DNA of 64,000 nucleotides from Carettochelys insculpta (taxonomy: Eukaryota > Chordata > Testudines > Carettochelyidae): NCBI RefSeq assembly GCF_033958435.1, contig NC_134158.1, positions 5,537,837-5,601,836 on the forward strand, read 5' to 3'. The notes under the pieces are model-generated. The model was not told the DNA's origin. It worked only from the letters and a program-made list of their open reading frames with translations, and did not search any database. Of this stretch, positions 44,700 through 55,516 are shown one piece after another. The position numbers and the translations under genes are program-made. Within the stretch, counting starts at the first letter, position 1; the number at the start of each line of letters is the position of its first letter.

Positions 44700-45335
44700 C
44701 AGGGGTCAGCAACCAAAATAGCAAAAAGAGCTCTCAGTAACTCAAGAGCTGCAATCCACATGAATACGACAAGATGGTCCTTAATAAATAACATCAAACC
44801 GTACCCTACTTTAAGAGCAGCGCACAGACGATGGTTTGTAATGTGATACATGTTCACTGCAGGACGTTCACAGACTTTGTATGTATTCTGTTTCCTCACA
44901 CTTTACACGTGTGTGTTTGTACCACTCTCTCCCTGATTTTCACTCCTGAACCCACTTTAATTTTGCCAATTTTACTTCATGTTTAATTTCAGTTTTCTTT
45001 CTTAAAATGTGTGTTGCCCTTCACAGCAGGAATGCCACAAGCTTCCTTTTCCTTTTCAAAATCAACAACACAATCAAAACACAGCTACACTATCACATCC
45101 CACAGTGTAGGGCACATATTAAAGGGGCAGTAAGCCAATGGTTTGAGATCACGTATCGTTTGCTATTTAGCCGAGTTGTTAATTGTGAGGCTTTTAGAGA
45201 TTTGCCGTTTATTGAAAATAATCAGGAGGGTTTTTTTGTTTTTGTTTTTTTGCTTTGCAATTACAGTGTTAGGATCCACACAGAAGTCCTTAAAGAGCTG
45301 CCATGTGGCTCTGGAGCTGCAGGTTGCAGACCCCG
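44700..45335 (+). mobile_element. hAT DNA transposon, non-autonomous
   Basis: 636 bp beginning CAGGGGTCAGCAACC and ending GGTTGCAGACCCCG, flanked by a perfect 8-bp duplication GTCATGAC (44692-44699 and 45336-45343). That combination identifies hAT. AT-rich inside, with no transposase. Confidence 0.85.
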
Positions 45336-45639
45336 GTCATGACTGCTGTCAAAAATCTTCCTTTGAAAAATCACTATCTATCATGCCTAATGTGGGCTCA
45401 CTGTTTACTAGGCTAGTGACCCCATTGAAGAGGGAAGTTAGGTTGGTTGGGTGTGATTGGTTCTTTACAAATCCTTCTCAGCTGCTCCTCACATTCCAGC
45501 TGCTCACCATTTCCTTGTTTAATACGTTGTGGCTTTCCAGCTATTAGGCTTTAGCCAAATACCTCACACTTGCTGGAGTCTTGCATGAGCAGTCTTGCAT
45601 GAGCAGCATGCTTTCCTAAAGGCCGCATCATCTCCAATC

Positions 45640-45735
45640 TTCAAGCTAGGGAAACTGAGACCCAGAGCCATGAAGTGACTTGCCCAAGCAAACGAGTGGC
45701 AAATTGGGAAGGTTTCCTTATCCTCTCTAGCTCCA
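45640..45735 (-). mobile_element. MIR-type SINE fragment
   Basis: GGGAAACTGAGACCCAGAGC and TGAAGTGACTTGCCCAAGCA are the MIR core read on the - strand. Confidence 0.6.
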
Positions 45736-46645
45736 AGGCCACACTGCCAGGACTCGAGCTCTGTTCCAGGTGCAGGTGCTGACGAGCCAGAAACCAGGGA
45801 TCGATGGTGCTTGTGGAGACAAGGCCAAGGTGTGTGTCAAGCAACACCTCACTTAGCCTTGACAGAGCCAAATGCCTTGAGGTGTCGAGACCTTAGGCTT
45901 GGCTCCCTCCAGGGCCAGCGGGACTCAGCCTGCAGCTAAGATGCTTCTGTTCATGTACATTATCTGTGCCAGTGCATTTCCTCTGTGACTTGAAACGGTG
46001 TGTGTGTGTGTGGAGGGAGTTGGGACTGAGTCACTCATTTGTTTGGCCAGCCTGTAGGGAGGGGTCTGGTCTGTGGCTGGGACCTGTGAACAGTAATAGC
46101 TGCAGGGGCTGAGTGTGAGTATTTATTCCTGGTGTTAAGAAACAAATAAAGATCCTTGAACTGCCTATCTGACCCCTGTCACCTCATCTGCAGGAACTGG
46201 CTGTGATGAGGGGCAAAGTGTCCCCTCCCCCTCAGGCAAACAAACTGGGCGTGGGCTTCCCCCCAGTGCAAAGGGGTCTGGTTTTCTACCACGGCATGGC
46301 CTGTCCTCTGAGAGGGGTGGGTCTGGGTTTTCCTCCCCAGGATCCTTCTCTACAAAACCCTTCTAAAGAGCCGGTTGCAGTGCTTAACTCAGCTGTTGAG
46401 CTGCCCTTCCCAAGACCTATCACCCAGTTCTGGTTGCCAGGCCCCATGGGCCATGCTTTGGGGTGCACCTGCTTGCCGAGTACTGGAAACATCATTTCCC
46501 ACAATGCAGCTGCCCTTAAAACCTTTCTAGCAGGAGTGATTTTTGGATGTGACATGGGGGCTATGGCACACAACTGATCTACTTGGGGGGCTTCCATCCT
46601 TGTAGCACCTCTACTCATTAATGAGTGCCACCTCCCAAGGGGGCT
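45736..46645. other. Unassigned intergenic sequence
   Basis: No recognisable gene or repeat, apart from a short GT run at 45990-46002. Confidence 0.3.
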
Positions 46646-46649
46646 AGGG

Positions 46650-46708
46650 AATTGTCAGGTGGGAAACTGAGGCCCAGCAAGTTGAAGTGACATGCTCCAG
46701 TTCACATG
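46650..46708 (-). mobile_element. MIR fragment split by the Harbinger element
   Basis: GGGAAACTGAGGCCCAGCAA and GAAGTGACATGCTCCAGTTC are MIR words. The MIR resumes after the insertion at 51433 (GTGTCTTGGGCAGAGCTGGG). Confidence 0.6.
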
Positions 46709-47066
46709 GGCTACGTCTACACGTGAACGCTACATCGAAATAGCTTATTTTGATGTAGCGACATCGAAATAGGCTATTTCGATGAATAACGTCTACACGT
46801 CCTCCAGGGCTGCCAACGTCGATGTTCAACTTCGACGTTGCGCAGCCCAACATCGAAATAGGCGCAGCGAGGGAATGTCTACATGCCAAAGTAGCACACA
46901 TCGAAATAGGGATGCCAGGCACAGGTGCAGACAGGGTCACAGGGCGGACTAGCGCTTCCGGGGCAACAGCTAGCCGCTCCCTTAAAGGGCCCCTCCCAGA
47001 CACACTCAGCCTGCACAGCACATGGTCTGCAGAGCCATAGGCACACAGACCCCGGGCGCTGCAGTC

Positions 47067-48566
47067 ATGGACCCCCAGCAGCAGCAGCAGCCGCCAGAGG
47101 TCCACCCAGCCCTCCCGGCAGGAGCAGGGCTTGCCCTGACCCATGTCATGTGGGAGGCAGCTGAGCACCTCCTTGCTACACCAGAGGAGGAGCTGCCCCC
47201 AGGGCAGCAGGGCTCAACCCCTAACCCTGCAGCACCCTGCCCCACCCCCCCGCCTCACACACCGGCGGCTGTGGAGCTATCCCACCAGCACCGACTGGTG
47301 GGAGCGGCTGGTGCTTGGGGAGTGGGACGACGACCACTGGCTCAGGAACTTCAGGATGAGCCGGCAGACATTCCTGGAGCTGTGCCAGTGGCTCACCCCT
47401 GCACTCAGGCACCAGGACACCGCCATGCGGCGTGCCCTCACGGTGCAGAAGCGGGTCGGCATCGCTGTCTGGAAGCTGGCCAGTCCCGACAGCTACCGAT
47501 CCGTGGGACAGCAGTTTGGTGTCGGCAAGGCCACCGGTGGGGCTGTCCTCATGGAGGTAAGAGATCCCACGGGGGGAGGGCAGGGCAGGGGAGGGGAGGG
47601 GAGGGGAGGCCAGGGCGGGGGAGGGGGGCCAGGGCAGAGGAGGGCAGGGCAGGGGAGGGGGGCCCGGGCACAGGAGGGCAGGGGAGGAGGAGGGGAGGGG
47701 AGGGCAGGGCAGGGGGGCCAGGGCAGGGGGGCCAGGGCAGGGCAGGGCAGGGCCACGCACACCCTGCTCACCGCTCATTGGTGCTCTCCCATGTGCTTCC
47801 CCTGCAGGTCGTGCGCGCCATCAACGCCCTGCTCCTGCACAGGCTCGTGAGGCTGGGGGACCCAGATGCCACCATCGCAGCCTTTGCCACCCTGGGCTTC
47901 CCCAACTGCTTCGGGGCTCTGGATGGGACTCACATCCCCATCCGCGCCCCGCATCACAGTGGAGGACGATACCTCAATCGCAAGGGCTACCATTCTGTCG
48001 TCCTCCAGGCCTTGGTGGACAGTCGGGGCCGTTTCCAGGACATTTATGTGGGCTGGCCTGGCAGCACCCATGACGCCCGGGTTTTCCGGAACTCGGGCCT
48101 GTGCCGCTGGCTGGAGGCGGGGACCTACATCCCCCAGCGGGAGATCCCTCTGGGGGACACCACCGTGCCCTTCTGTGTCATCGCAGATGCGGCCTACCCA
48201 CTCTGGCCCTGGCTCATGCACCCGTACACGGGCCATCTCTCCGCCAGCCAGGAGCGCTTCAACGAGCGCCTGAACCGTGCGCGCCAGGTGGTGGAGCGCA
48301 CATTTGGCCGCCTCAAGGGACACTGGAGATGTCTCCTGACCCGCCTGGATGCCAGCCCCAACAACATCCCCCAGATTGTGGGTGCCTGCTGCGCCCTGCA
48401 CAATTTGGTGGAGAGCAAGGGGGAGGCCTTTTTCCAGGGCTGGGCTGCGGAGGCCGGCAGGGCCGACGTGCAGCCACCCGCTGCCCCCAGTCGGCAGGTG
48501 GACCCCGAAGGGACCCGGGTCCGGGAGGCCCTGCGGGCCCACTTCAATGATGAGGCCGCGGGGTGA
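47067..48566 (+). CDS. HARBI1-type DDE transposase, one intron, one frameshift
   Basis: Cuts and moves the element as a nuclease. Exon 1 runs from the probable ATG at 47067 (MDPQQQQQPPEV) to 47556; the intron 47557-47807 (GTAAGA...GCAG) is G-rich; exon 2 runs 47808-48566. Exon 1 carries STDWWERLVLGEWDDDHWL, FRMSRQTFLELCQWL and a helix-turn-helix region (SYRSVGQQFGVGKATGG). Exon 2 carries the catalytic triad: Asp in GALDGTHIPI, Asp in CVIADAAYP, Glu in VVERTFGRLKGHW. The N-terminal frame and the frame of RRLWSY meet at a C7 run (47245-47251) that must lose one C to be continuous. The copy is either mutated or mis-sequenced there. The gene is otherwise open to TGA at 48564. Confidence 0.85.
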   Translation: MDPQQQQQPPEVHPALPAGAGLALTHVMWEAAEHLLATPEEELPPGQQGSTPNPAAPCPTPPPHTPAAVELSHQHRLVGAAGAWGVGRRPLAQELQDEPADIPGAVPVAHPCTQAPGHRHAACPHGAEAGRHRCLEAGQSRQLPIRGTAVWCRQGHRWGCPHGGKRSHGGRAGQGRGGEGRPGRGRGARAEEGRAGEGGPGTGGQGRRRGGEGRAGGPGQGGQGRAGQGHAHPAHRSLVLSHVLPLQVVRAINALLLHRLVRLGDPDATIAAFATLGFPNCFGALDGTHIPIRAPHHSGGRYLNRKGYHSVVLQALVDSRGRFQDIYVGWPGSTHDARVFRNSGLCRWLEAGTYIPQREIPLGDTTVPFCVIADAAYPLWPWLMHPYTGHLSASQERFNERLNRARQVVERTFGRLKGHWRCLLTRLDASPNNIPQIVGACCALHNLVESKGEAFFQGWAAEAGRADVQPPAAPSRQVDPEGTRVREALRAHFNDEAAG

Positions 48567-48961
48567 ACTCTGCCCAGGCCCCCCACTGCCCGCCCCTTCC
48601 TCCACCACACTCCTGCCCCAACGCCCACACCATGGAGCACCCCACCGCACCCCCCTCCCACTTTTCCTGGACAAATGACAGCACGCACTGGTGGCTGAAC
48701 TTAAACTGCTTTTTCTTTTAGAACTTTTTTTTTTAACTGTAAATATATGAAACAAGAACAAACTATATACAACATGTGGAAACAAACTAATATGTACAAA
48801 TAAAACAATACTAACAAACAAGTGTCCTCATTAAGAAAAAGAGAACCAGGGAGGATAAAGGGGAGAACTATTTACATGGGGGGGACGGGGCAAATGGGGG
48901 GCACCAAATAAGAGGGTCAAACTATATACAAGGGGGGGGCCACGTCCCGGGCCCCTCGCCC

Positions 48962-51003
48962 CTATAGTCCAGCACTGGGCGTGGCCGGCCAGGAGCCCTG
49001 CTGCGGTCGCAGCCCTGTGCGGGGCTGGCTGGGGGCGGGCCGGACCGGAAGATATGCCCAGCGAGTCTCAGGTGGCTCCAGGGGTCCCTTGGCGCTCTGG
49101 CCCTCAGCGGTGGGTGGCGGGGCAACGGCGGATGGGACAGCGACGGGCGGAGCAGCTGGTGGTGCGGCTGGTGGAGCAGGCACGGCGGGCGCTGCGGCGG
49201 CCGGCGCGGCATGGGGGGCCAGGTAGTCCACCAGGCGGTTGAAAGTCTCCATGTAGGCCCCCCATGCCTCTTGGCGCCAGGCCAGCGCCTGCTCCTGCAG
49301 CTGCAGGTGCTGCTCCGTGACCTCCAGCTGCCGACGGTGGATGGCCAGCAGCTGGGGGTCCGTCAACGTCGGCTGGTGGTGGCGCGGGGTCCGCCGTCTA
49401 GCGCGCCGTGGGGCCGGTTGGTCCTCGGCCGAGGGGCTGCCCTGGAGCGATGGCCCCGGAGGGGTGTCCGGGACCACTGATGCCTCACCGGCGCTCTCTT
49501 CCGGTCCTTCTGATGGTGCAGGTGTGGGACACAGGAGAGGAGCGGGGGGAAGAAGAATGGAGACAGGCGTTAGTGTGGGCCCCGAGCTGTGGCCTTTGTC
49601 CCCCCAGCCCTGTGCTGCAGGTTCCCCAGCCCCGTCCCCGGGAGATGCTGCTGTGATGGATGGGGTTCAGGGGTCCCCCTGCCCTGCACCCCGTCCCCTG
49701 GTGGGAGCGACTCTCACTTCACTCCGCAGGGTCTGACAGCAGGAGAGGTTTCTTAGGCCACAGATGCCCAGTTTCTGGCAGGAGTGACAGCACCAGCTGT
49801 CGGAAGAGACAGTCCTTCCAACCCGTCGTGGGGAGAAGACCCCAAGAGGTGCCCCTCTGGGATGCAGCTTTCCCCCTCCTCAGGCTGGCTGCCTTCCAGC
49901 TCTCCCTTCCCCTAGCCTCGACCTGTGGCCCCCGCCCTCGCCCCCCAATTCCAAGCCAGCTCGGCTCCTCCCTCCTGTTTGTTCAGGGCAGAGGTGTCAC
50001 CTGCCAGCTGTAGCCCCAGGATCCTCCTTTGCCCCTGGGAGCTATTCGGCTCTTGGTGCTCATATGTAGCCTGAGTCTCCCTTTTGCACTCCCCCGCCTC
50101 CATCGCATGCTGCTGCTGCTGCTGCAGGGTGTCCCACCCCCTCCTCCCGGGGGCCCCTCGAGGTTCCGCTCCCCCCTGCCCCGGGGATGGGGCATGGCAC
50201 TGTCGTGCGGGGTTGGGTGGGGGCAGGGGCTGATGCACTGCTGTGAGGGACATGGCCCTGCTGTCTTTGGGGCCATGGCCATGTGAGAATGTGGGGGGCC
50301 CTGGACACATCTCTGTTACCCCCGCCCCTCAAGCCCAGGGTTGTCCACCAGAGAGGGGTACCTACCTGTTGGTCCGCTCCCACGGTCTGGAAATCCTGGG
50401 GGGCGGAGGCCCTGCTGCTGCTCCGGGATGGCAGGAGGAGGATCTGCAGCCCGGATTCTGCGGAGGAGGAGCCCCCCTCCTCCTCCTCCTCCTCCTGCCG
50501 CGATGTCCCGGGGGTGGCCTCCGGGGGGGGCCCCCGGGGTGCGGGACTTGCCTCCGGGGCGGAGTCCGTCTGCAGGGCCTGCTGGGGCTCGTCAGCCGAG
50601 GTGTCAAGGGTGGCCGGAGGGGAGGAGGTGTGCCGGGGGCCCAGGATGTCCCTGAGCTCCCTGTAAAAGGGGCAAGTGATGGGGGCGGCCCCAGATTGGC
50701 CGGCCGCATCCCGGGCCCGGGAGTAACCCTGCCGCAGCTCCTTCACCTTACTCCTGACGTGGTTCGGAGTGCGGGCAGGGTGACCCCGGGCAGCCAGGCC
50801 CTCGGCCAGCCGAGCGAACGCATCCGCGTTCCGCCTCTTGCTCCCCATTACCTGGAGCACCTCCTCCTCGCTCCAGAGCCCCAGCAGGTCCCGCAGCTCG
50901 GCCTCCGTCCAGGAGGGGCCCCGCTGCCGCTTCCCAGACTGGCTGCCCTGGCTCCCCTTGGGGGGGTCCCCTGGGGGTGCTGGGGGGGCTGCCGGGCAGC
51001 CAT
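48962..51003 (-). CDS. Myb/SANT-like Harbinger partner protein, spliced
   Basis: Partner of the transposase, thought in this superfamily to bind the ends and bring the transposase into the nucleus. The first exon runs from ATG (51003, MAARQPPQHPQG) to 50366 before GTAGGT. It holds the trihelix/Myb-like domain (SWTEAELRDLLGLWSEEE, FARLAEGLAARGH, VRSKVKELRQGYSRA, CPFYRELRDILG) and an acidic tail. The second exon, roughly 49509-48962, holds a helical segment (LLAIHRRQLEVTEQHLQLQE, ALAWRQEAW) and a Pro/Ala-rich end. A G7 run at 50960-50966 (+) lacks one base for a continuous frame between MAARQ and the domain. The intron contains a solo LTR. The exact second acceptor is uncertain. Confidence 0.7.
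49652..50107 (-). mobile_element. Solo LTR of the Gmr1-like Gypsy family
   Basis: It starts TGTGATGG and ends CCATCGCA. It matches the LTRs of the Gypsy element at 55517-61341 over its length (GGTTCAGGGGTCCCCCTGC, GACAGTCCTTCCAACCCGTC, CTCCTCAGGCTGGCTGCCTT, GGGCAGAGGTGTCACCTGCC), with an extra block near the right end. The flanks share TGCTGC (49646-49651 and 50108-50113). It lies in the intron of the Myb/SANT gene. Confidence 0.8.
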
Positions 51004-51432
51004 CGCCGCTGGGTGGGGGGCTGAGGTAGGTGCAGGCTGGCCGCGTGTCTGGGCTGCCGCCTGCACGTTCTCTCAGCTTCCTGCACAGGAAGGGAGGGGG
51101 AGGGGACCTTTAAGGGGTCATTCCACGCGGCCACCCTTGAGCTGAGGGGCTGGAGAGAGCGTCTCTCAACCCCTCAGCTGATGGCCGCCATGGAGGACCC
51201 GGCAATTTCGACGTTGCGGGACGCTCAACGACTACACGGTCCCTACTTTGACGTTGAACGTCGAAGTAGGGCGCTATTCCCATCCCCTCATGGGGTTAGC
51301 GGCTTTGATGTCTCGCCGCCTAACGTCGAAGTTAACTTCGAAATAGCGCCCGACGCGTGTAGCCGTGACGGGCGCTATTTCGAACTTAGTGCCGCTACTT
51401 CGAAGTAGCGTGCACGTGTAGACACGGCTTTG

Positions 51433-52609
51433 GTGTCTTGGGCAGAGCTGGGATGAGCCCCCAGCTGGCAAGAGTTCCATTTCAGGGTGCTACCCGCCAA
51501 ACCAGCCCTTTCCTGACAGCATAAAGGCACCTTCAAGTGGCCATCACATCTCCATTTTGTTGTGGAAAACCTTTGAAAATCAGGCCAGTGTTAAAAACCC
51601 AATGACTGTGCTTTGGATGCCTTAATGAAGTGAAACTCAGGGCTGGTGTGGCCCAGTGGGGCCCTGGCAGGTTAGGCGGGAAGGTGCACTCCCAAGCAAA
51701 CCCAGGCACAGCAGAAGCACCAGCGTGTGTTGCCAGAAGCAGCTTTATTTACACAAGGAACAGATTACCAACGCACTCCACTGAAAGCCATGGTGAGAGC
51801 AAGACAGAGGTGAAAAACCAGAAAACCGAACTGTGAGACAGAAATAGTTCCCACCCCACTGGGGCCTTGGACAGCATCGGGGGGGCAGAGAAGACAGAAA
51901 TGACACAGACCATCCCCAACAATGTACTGCAGTCGAGACGGCATGAAATTCACCCCACCTGTGGACAGACACGTGCAGGAGCCATGGCTTGTTTAGTGGG
52001 TTTGGGTCTTTTTGGGGCGTGGTTTTTGTATTTTGCAAATGAATGAAGAACGGGGCCCTGGAGGCAACTAACACCCCCAAATCGCATCACATCTAGAGAC
52101 TGTAAATGTGAGGCCAGTTGGCTTGCTGCCCCCGCACCCCCTTAAACTCATTGTCAGGAGGAGAATATGACTAAGGATTAGGGTAAATGCGACTTAGTTC
52201 CCCCCTCTCTCGGGGCGCTAGAATTGATGTTGGATTGCAAAACCATTGTGGGCACCGGTTAGCTTAACTTGGGCAGAGCAGGACCAACAGTGTTCAGCTG
52301 CCTAGATCTGGTGGGCCTCCCTCCCCTGGGCCAATCATTTGCATGCATGAAATGAGGGTGTGAAACACACCTGGTTCGATCCAGTGGTAGTTTTCACCCA
52401 TCTTGGCCTAGTGCAAATGACTACGCAATGCCTATGGTGAGGGTGAGGGTGGATACAGGTGCATCAGGGAGTAGATGGATCGGACGCACGCAGCCACGCA
52501 GGGGGTGACAGGTCCAGACTGGCCGGTCTCTGGGCTGGCTACACTAAGGCTGTGGTGAGTAGCAGAGATAAGCTTCAGCCCACGTTTAGGAAGTGGGTGA
52601 GAGTGGGGC
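51433..52609. other. Intergenic sequence beginning with the rest of a MIR
   Basis: 51433-51480 completes the MIR split by the Harbinger element. The remainder shows no gene or clear repeat. Confidence 0.35.
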
Positions 52610-53217
52610 ATGTGGAAGGCCATGACAGCTACAAACTGCAAACACCAAAATCCAAGTCTACAGAGCCTGTATCTTCAGCACCCTCCTGTACGGCAGTGGG
52701 TCTTGGACCTTGTACGCCTGCCAGGAAAAGAGGCTGAATGTCTTCCACTTGCGCTGCCTCAGGCGCATTCTTGGGATATCATGGAAGGACAGAGTGCCCA
52801 ACACCGCCGTCCTCAAGCAAGCTGGAATCCCAACCATGCACACCCTCCTCAGGCAGCAGCGGGTCTGCTGGCTTGGCCACGTCCACAGGATGAATGAGGG
52901 AAGGATCCCAAAAGACATCCTGTACGGCAAGCTTGCCTCTGGCCAAAGACCTCCCGGACGCCCCCAATTGCGCTACAAAGACGTCTGTAAGTAGACATTG
53001 ACCCAGATAGTTGGGAAGAGCTGGCAGATGACCGCAGCAGCTGGAAGCAGGAACTACACAAGGGCCTTCAGAAGGGCGAGATGAAGATCAGACAGCTGGC
53101 AGAGAAGCGAGCCCGTAGAGAGGACAGCAAGGCAGACACCCACTACATATGCAGCAGATGTAGCAAGGACTGTCACTCTCATGTGGGCCTCCACAGTCAC
53201 AGTCAACGCTGCAAATG
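52610..53217 (+). mobile_element. Non-LTR retrotransposon C-terminal fragment
   Basis: Two + frames joined by a stop/frameshift near 52990 give KIQVYRACIFSTLLYGSGSW, FHLRCLRRILGISW, LLRQQRVCWLGHVHRM and GRPQLRYKDVCK, then a Cys/His finger (CSRCSKDCHSHVGLHSHSQRC). This is the region after the RT domain in vertebrate endonuclease-reverse transcriptase LINEs of the RTE/I-like type. Clade not determined. Confidence 0.7.
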
Positions 53218-53443
53218 ATGATCTTAAATGGAGTTACAAAGGGCGTGATCCATAGTCTTGAGGCCCTGAGGCAGCATGGGAAATGAAGTCCACCCCCTGC
53301 CTCCATCTTCCAGGAGGCCATATGGCCCTGGGGCACCATCGGAGAGGCAGTGCCCTGCACCTCCATCTCACAGCAGCCCCCAAAGTCCCCCATCCCAGGC
53401 ACCTGAAGTGCCTTCCTCCTCCTCCATCTGCTAGCAGGATGTG

Positions 53444-53466
53444 CACCATCATCATCATCATCACCA
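53444..53466 (+). repeat. ATC trinucleotide microsatellite
   Basis: CACCATCATCATCATCATCA, seven or so units. Confidence 0.85.
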
Positions 53467-53504
53467 ATAACCGCGGGCTCAGCGCCCGTGGGTGACTGAC
53501 GCCT

Positions 53505-54025
53505 CTCTCACTAGTTCCTTCCATTTTTCCCTGCCCAGTGCGAGTGGCTTCGTTTCTGTAGACTAGCGCTGCACCAATCTCCTGTATCGTCTGCCTGTTC
53601 TCTGTGGGGTCGGCCTCTCCTATTCCAACCCTCCATCATGCCCAGTACCAGGGTCTTGGTTTTTCGTTTGTCGTTCATCCTGCAAATATGCTCAAATAGT
53701 TGTAGCTTCTGTGTTATCACCTTCTGCAGCAGGTTCTCTTTCGGCCGCATCTTTCTACGTAATTCCTCGTTGGTGACCTTCTGCAGCCACCCTATTCTCA
53801 GCATCTTTCTACAACAGCTCCTGACAAACGCTACTGTTCTTCTCTTTGAATCGTTCGTTGTCACCCATGTCTCTCATCTGTACAACACGCTGCTGAATAC
53901 ACACGTTTCCAAGGTGCTGAGCTTTGTTCCTAAGCTCATCGCTTTGCTTTTCCGGATCTTATCCATCACCTTCAAACTCGCTCTTGCTTTCACTATTCTA
54001 CCCGTATTTCATTCTTACAGTCCAG
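53505..54025 (-). mobile_element. Second non-LTR retrotransposon fragment, post-RT region
   Basis: The - strand reads MDKIRKSKAMSLGTKLSTLE, ETWVTTNDSKRRT, CRKMLRIGWLQKVTNEE and HICRMNDKRKTKTLVLGMMEG with GRPHREQADD. It is a different LINE family from 52610-53217, in the opposite orientation, with an in-frame stop (TGA after the LYR region near 53885). Confidence 0.65.
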
Positions 54026-54328
54026 AGCATACGTTATACTGCACGCGCGGGCCTCTGATACACAAAGCGCCAGGGCCCCACCTCAGAGACAGCTGCATTT
54101 CAGCTCCAGGTGCAGGTTTCTTACACAGCTGGGGCCTGACACAGTGAGAATTGTGGAGGCCAAGGAGAAGGGAAGGTGCTGCTTGGGGAACTCGTAGTAG
54201 CTGCAGTAGCTGCTCACTTAGCAAAATTAAACCTGGTTTATTTTGTAAGACTCGGCAGGCCTGGTATCACTCTCTGTTTCTGAAGCTTTTTTCCTTTGGC
54301 CAAATATGGGGGTTGACCCTACTCGCAC

Positions 54329-54346
54329 CCCCCCCCCCCCCCGCCC
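54329..54346 (+). repeat. Poly-C tract
   Basis: About 17 consecutive Cs interrupted by one G, within an otherwise unremarkable 54030-54835 stretch in which I see no gene. Confidence 0.9.
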
Positions 54347-54835
54347 CAGGGGTCCTGGTGAGGGATTCCTTTGGCTTCAGCAGAGTGGGTAGGATCCTCT
54401 CCCCTCTCTGGCATCCACTGTAGCCTGAGCACTGGGGTGACGGCCAGGACAGAACCAGGCACGGCCCAGCTATTAGCAGGGCGCCCCCGGCCAGCAGCCT
54501 GTGTGTCTCTGGGTGGTGCACGTCCACACACACCTCAGTGCTCAGAACAAAACTTATTCAGCACATGGATGATAAAAATTGGAGGGAATGTTGCCGCTTC
54601 CTGGGCAATCACACCGCTCCCCAGATGCTCACACCCAGGGCTGGGTGATCAGCACCCCTTCCCCCGACCATCACACCCTTCCCTGGGCTGTCACGCCGCC
54701 GGTGTGAGTCTCTCCTATGGAGCAGCGCTGCCACCCTGTGGCCAGTCACAGTAATGCCCCGTCTCCCTGCCGAGGAGCAGCAGCGCCACCCGGTGGTCAA
54801 TGAGGTGATATGCTGATTGTGTTTCACTTGGGGCA

Positions 54836-55516
54836 GCCGTGATCTGTTACACCCGCATGGCCCCACACAATGCTAATGTATTTATGGCTGACCTGGAGCA
54901 ACGGTTCCTCAGCTCTCGTCCCCTATTACTCCTCCTCTACTTAAGATACACTGATGACATCTTAATCATTTGGACCCATGGTACAGAGACTCTAGGAGAA
55001 TTCCAATCTGCACCCCACCATCAACTTAGCCTCAGCCACTCCGTGCGAGAGAGACATTTCCTGGACAATACGGTACAAATCAAGGATGGCCTGATCGGTA
55101 CCACGCTGCACTGGAAGCCCACTGATTGCTGTACTTACCTGCGTGCTTCTAGCTTCCTTCCTGCACACAGAACCAGATCCATTCTTTACAGTCAAGCTCT
55201 TAAGTACAATCGCATTTGCTCTGATCCTACTGACAGAAACTACAAGATCTTTACCAAATATTCAAAAACCTGAATTATCCACCAGCAGAAATAGAAAAAC
55301 AAATTGACGGGGCCAGACGAATACCCAGAGACCAGCTACTCCGAGATAGGACCAAAAAAGCCAAGAACAGAACCTACAGCCCCCCACTCAAACCACTGCA
55401 ACGCATCATTAAAGACCTACAACCTATCCTTAATCAGGATGCCACACTCCAGAAGGCCCTAGGTGACAAGCCTGTTCTCTCCTACAGACAGACACCTCCC
55501 AACCTTATGAGGAGTC
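54836..55516 (+). mobile_element. Penelope-like element, reverse transcriptase part
   Basis: The + frame from 54839 has MAPHNANVFMADLEQRFL, LLYLRYTDDILIIWTHG (the catalytic YxDD, intact), FLDNTVQIKDGL, LHWKPTDCCTYL and YNRICSDPTDR. After a stop at 55271 the next frame continues with GARRIPRDQLLRD, LQRIIKDLQPILNQD and LGDKPVLSYRQTPPNL. This order is that of the Neptune/Penelope RT thumb and linker before the GIY-YIG domain. It breaks off exactly where the Gypsy LTR begins (55517). Confidence 0.75.

Larger units (their letters stand above)
46709..51429 (+). mobile_element. Near-complete PIF/Harbinger element
   Basis: 4721 bp with inverted ends GGCTACGTCTACACGTG and CACGTGTAGACACGGCT, flanked by ATG (46706-46708) and TTG (51430-51432), a 3-bp target with one difference. 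It holds a DDE transposase (+, 47067-48566, one intron) and a Myb/SANT-like protein (-, 51003-48962), tail to tail. Subterminal regions carry repeated ATCGAAATAG/TTCGAAATAG and AACGTCGAAGT motifs, likely protein-binding. A solo Gypsy LTR is nested inside. Both genes show one frameshift at a seven-base homopolymer. It is the only copy here that could have mobilised the two short derivatives. Confidence 0.9.

Noticed and set aside
47775..48821. 348-codon - strand frame opposite the Harbinger transposase
   Set aside because: It is antisense to a clearly conserved DDE domain and is open because of GC-rich codons.
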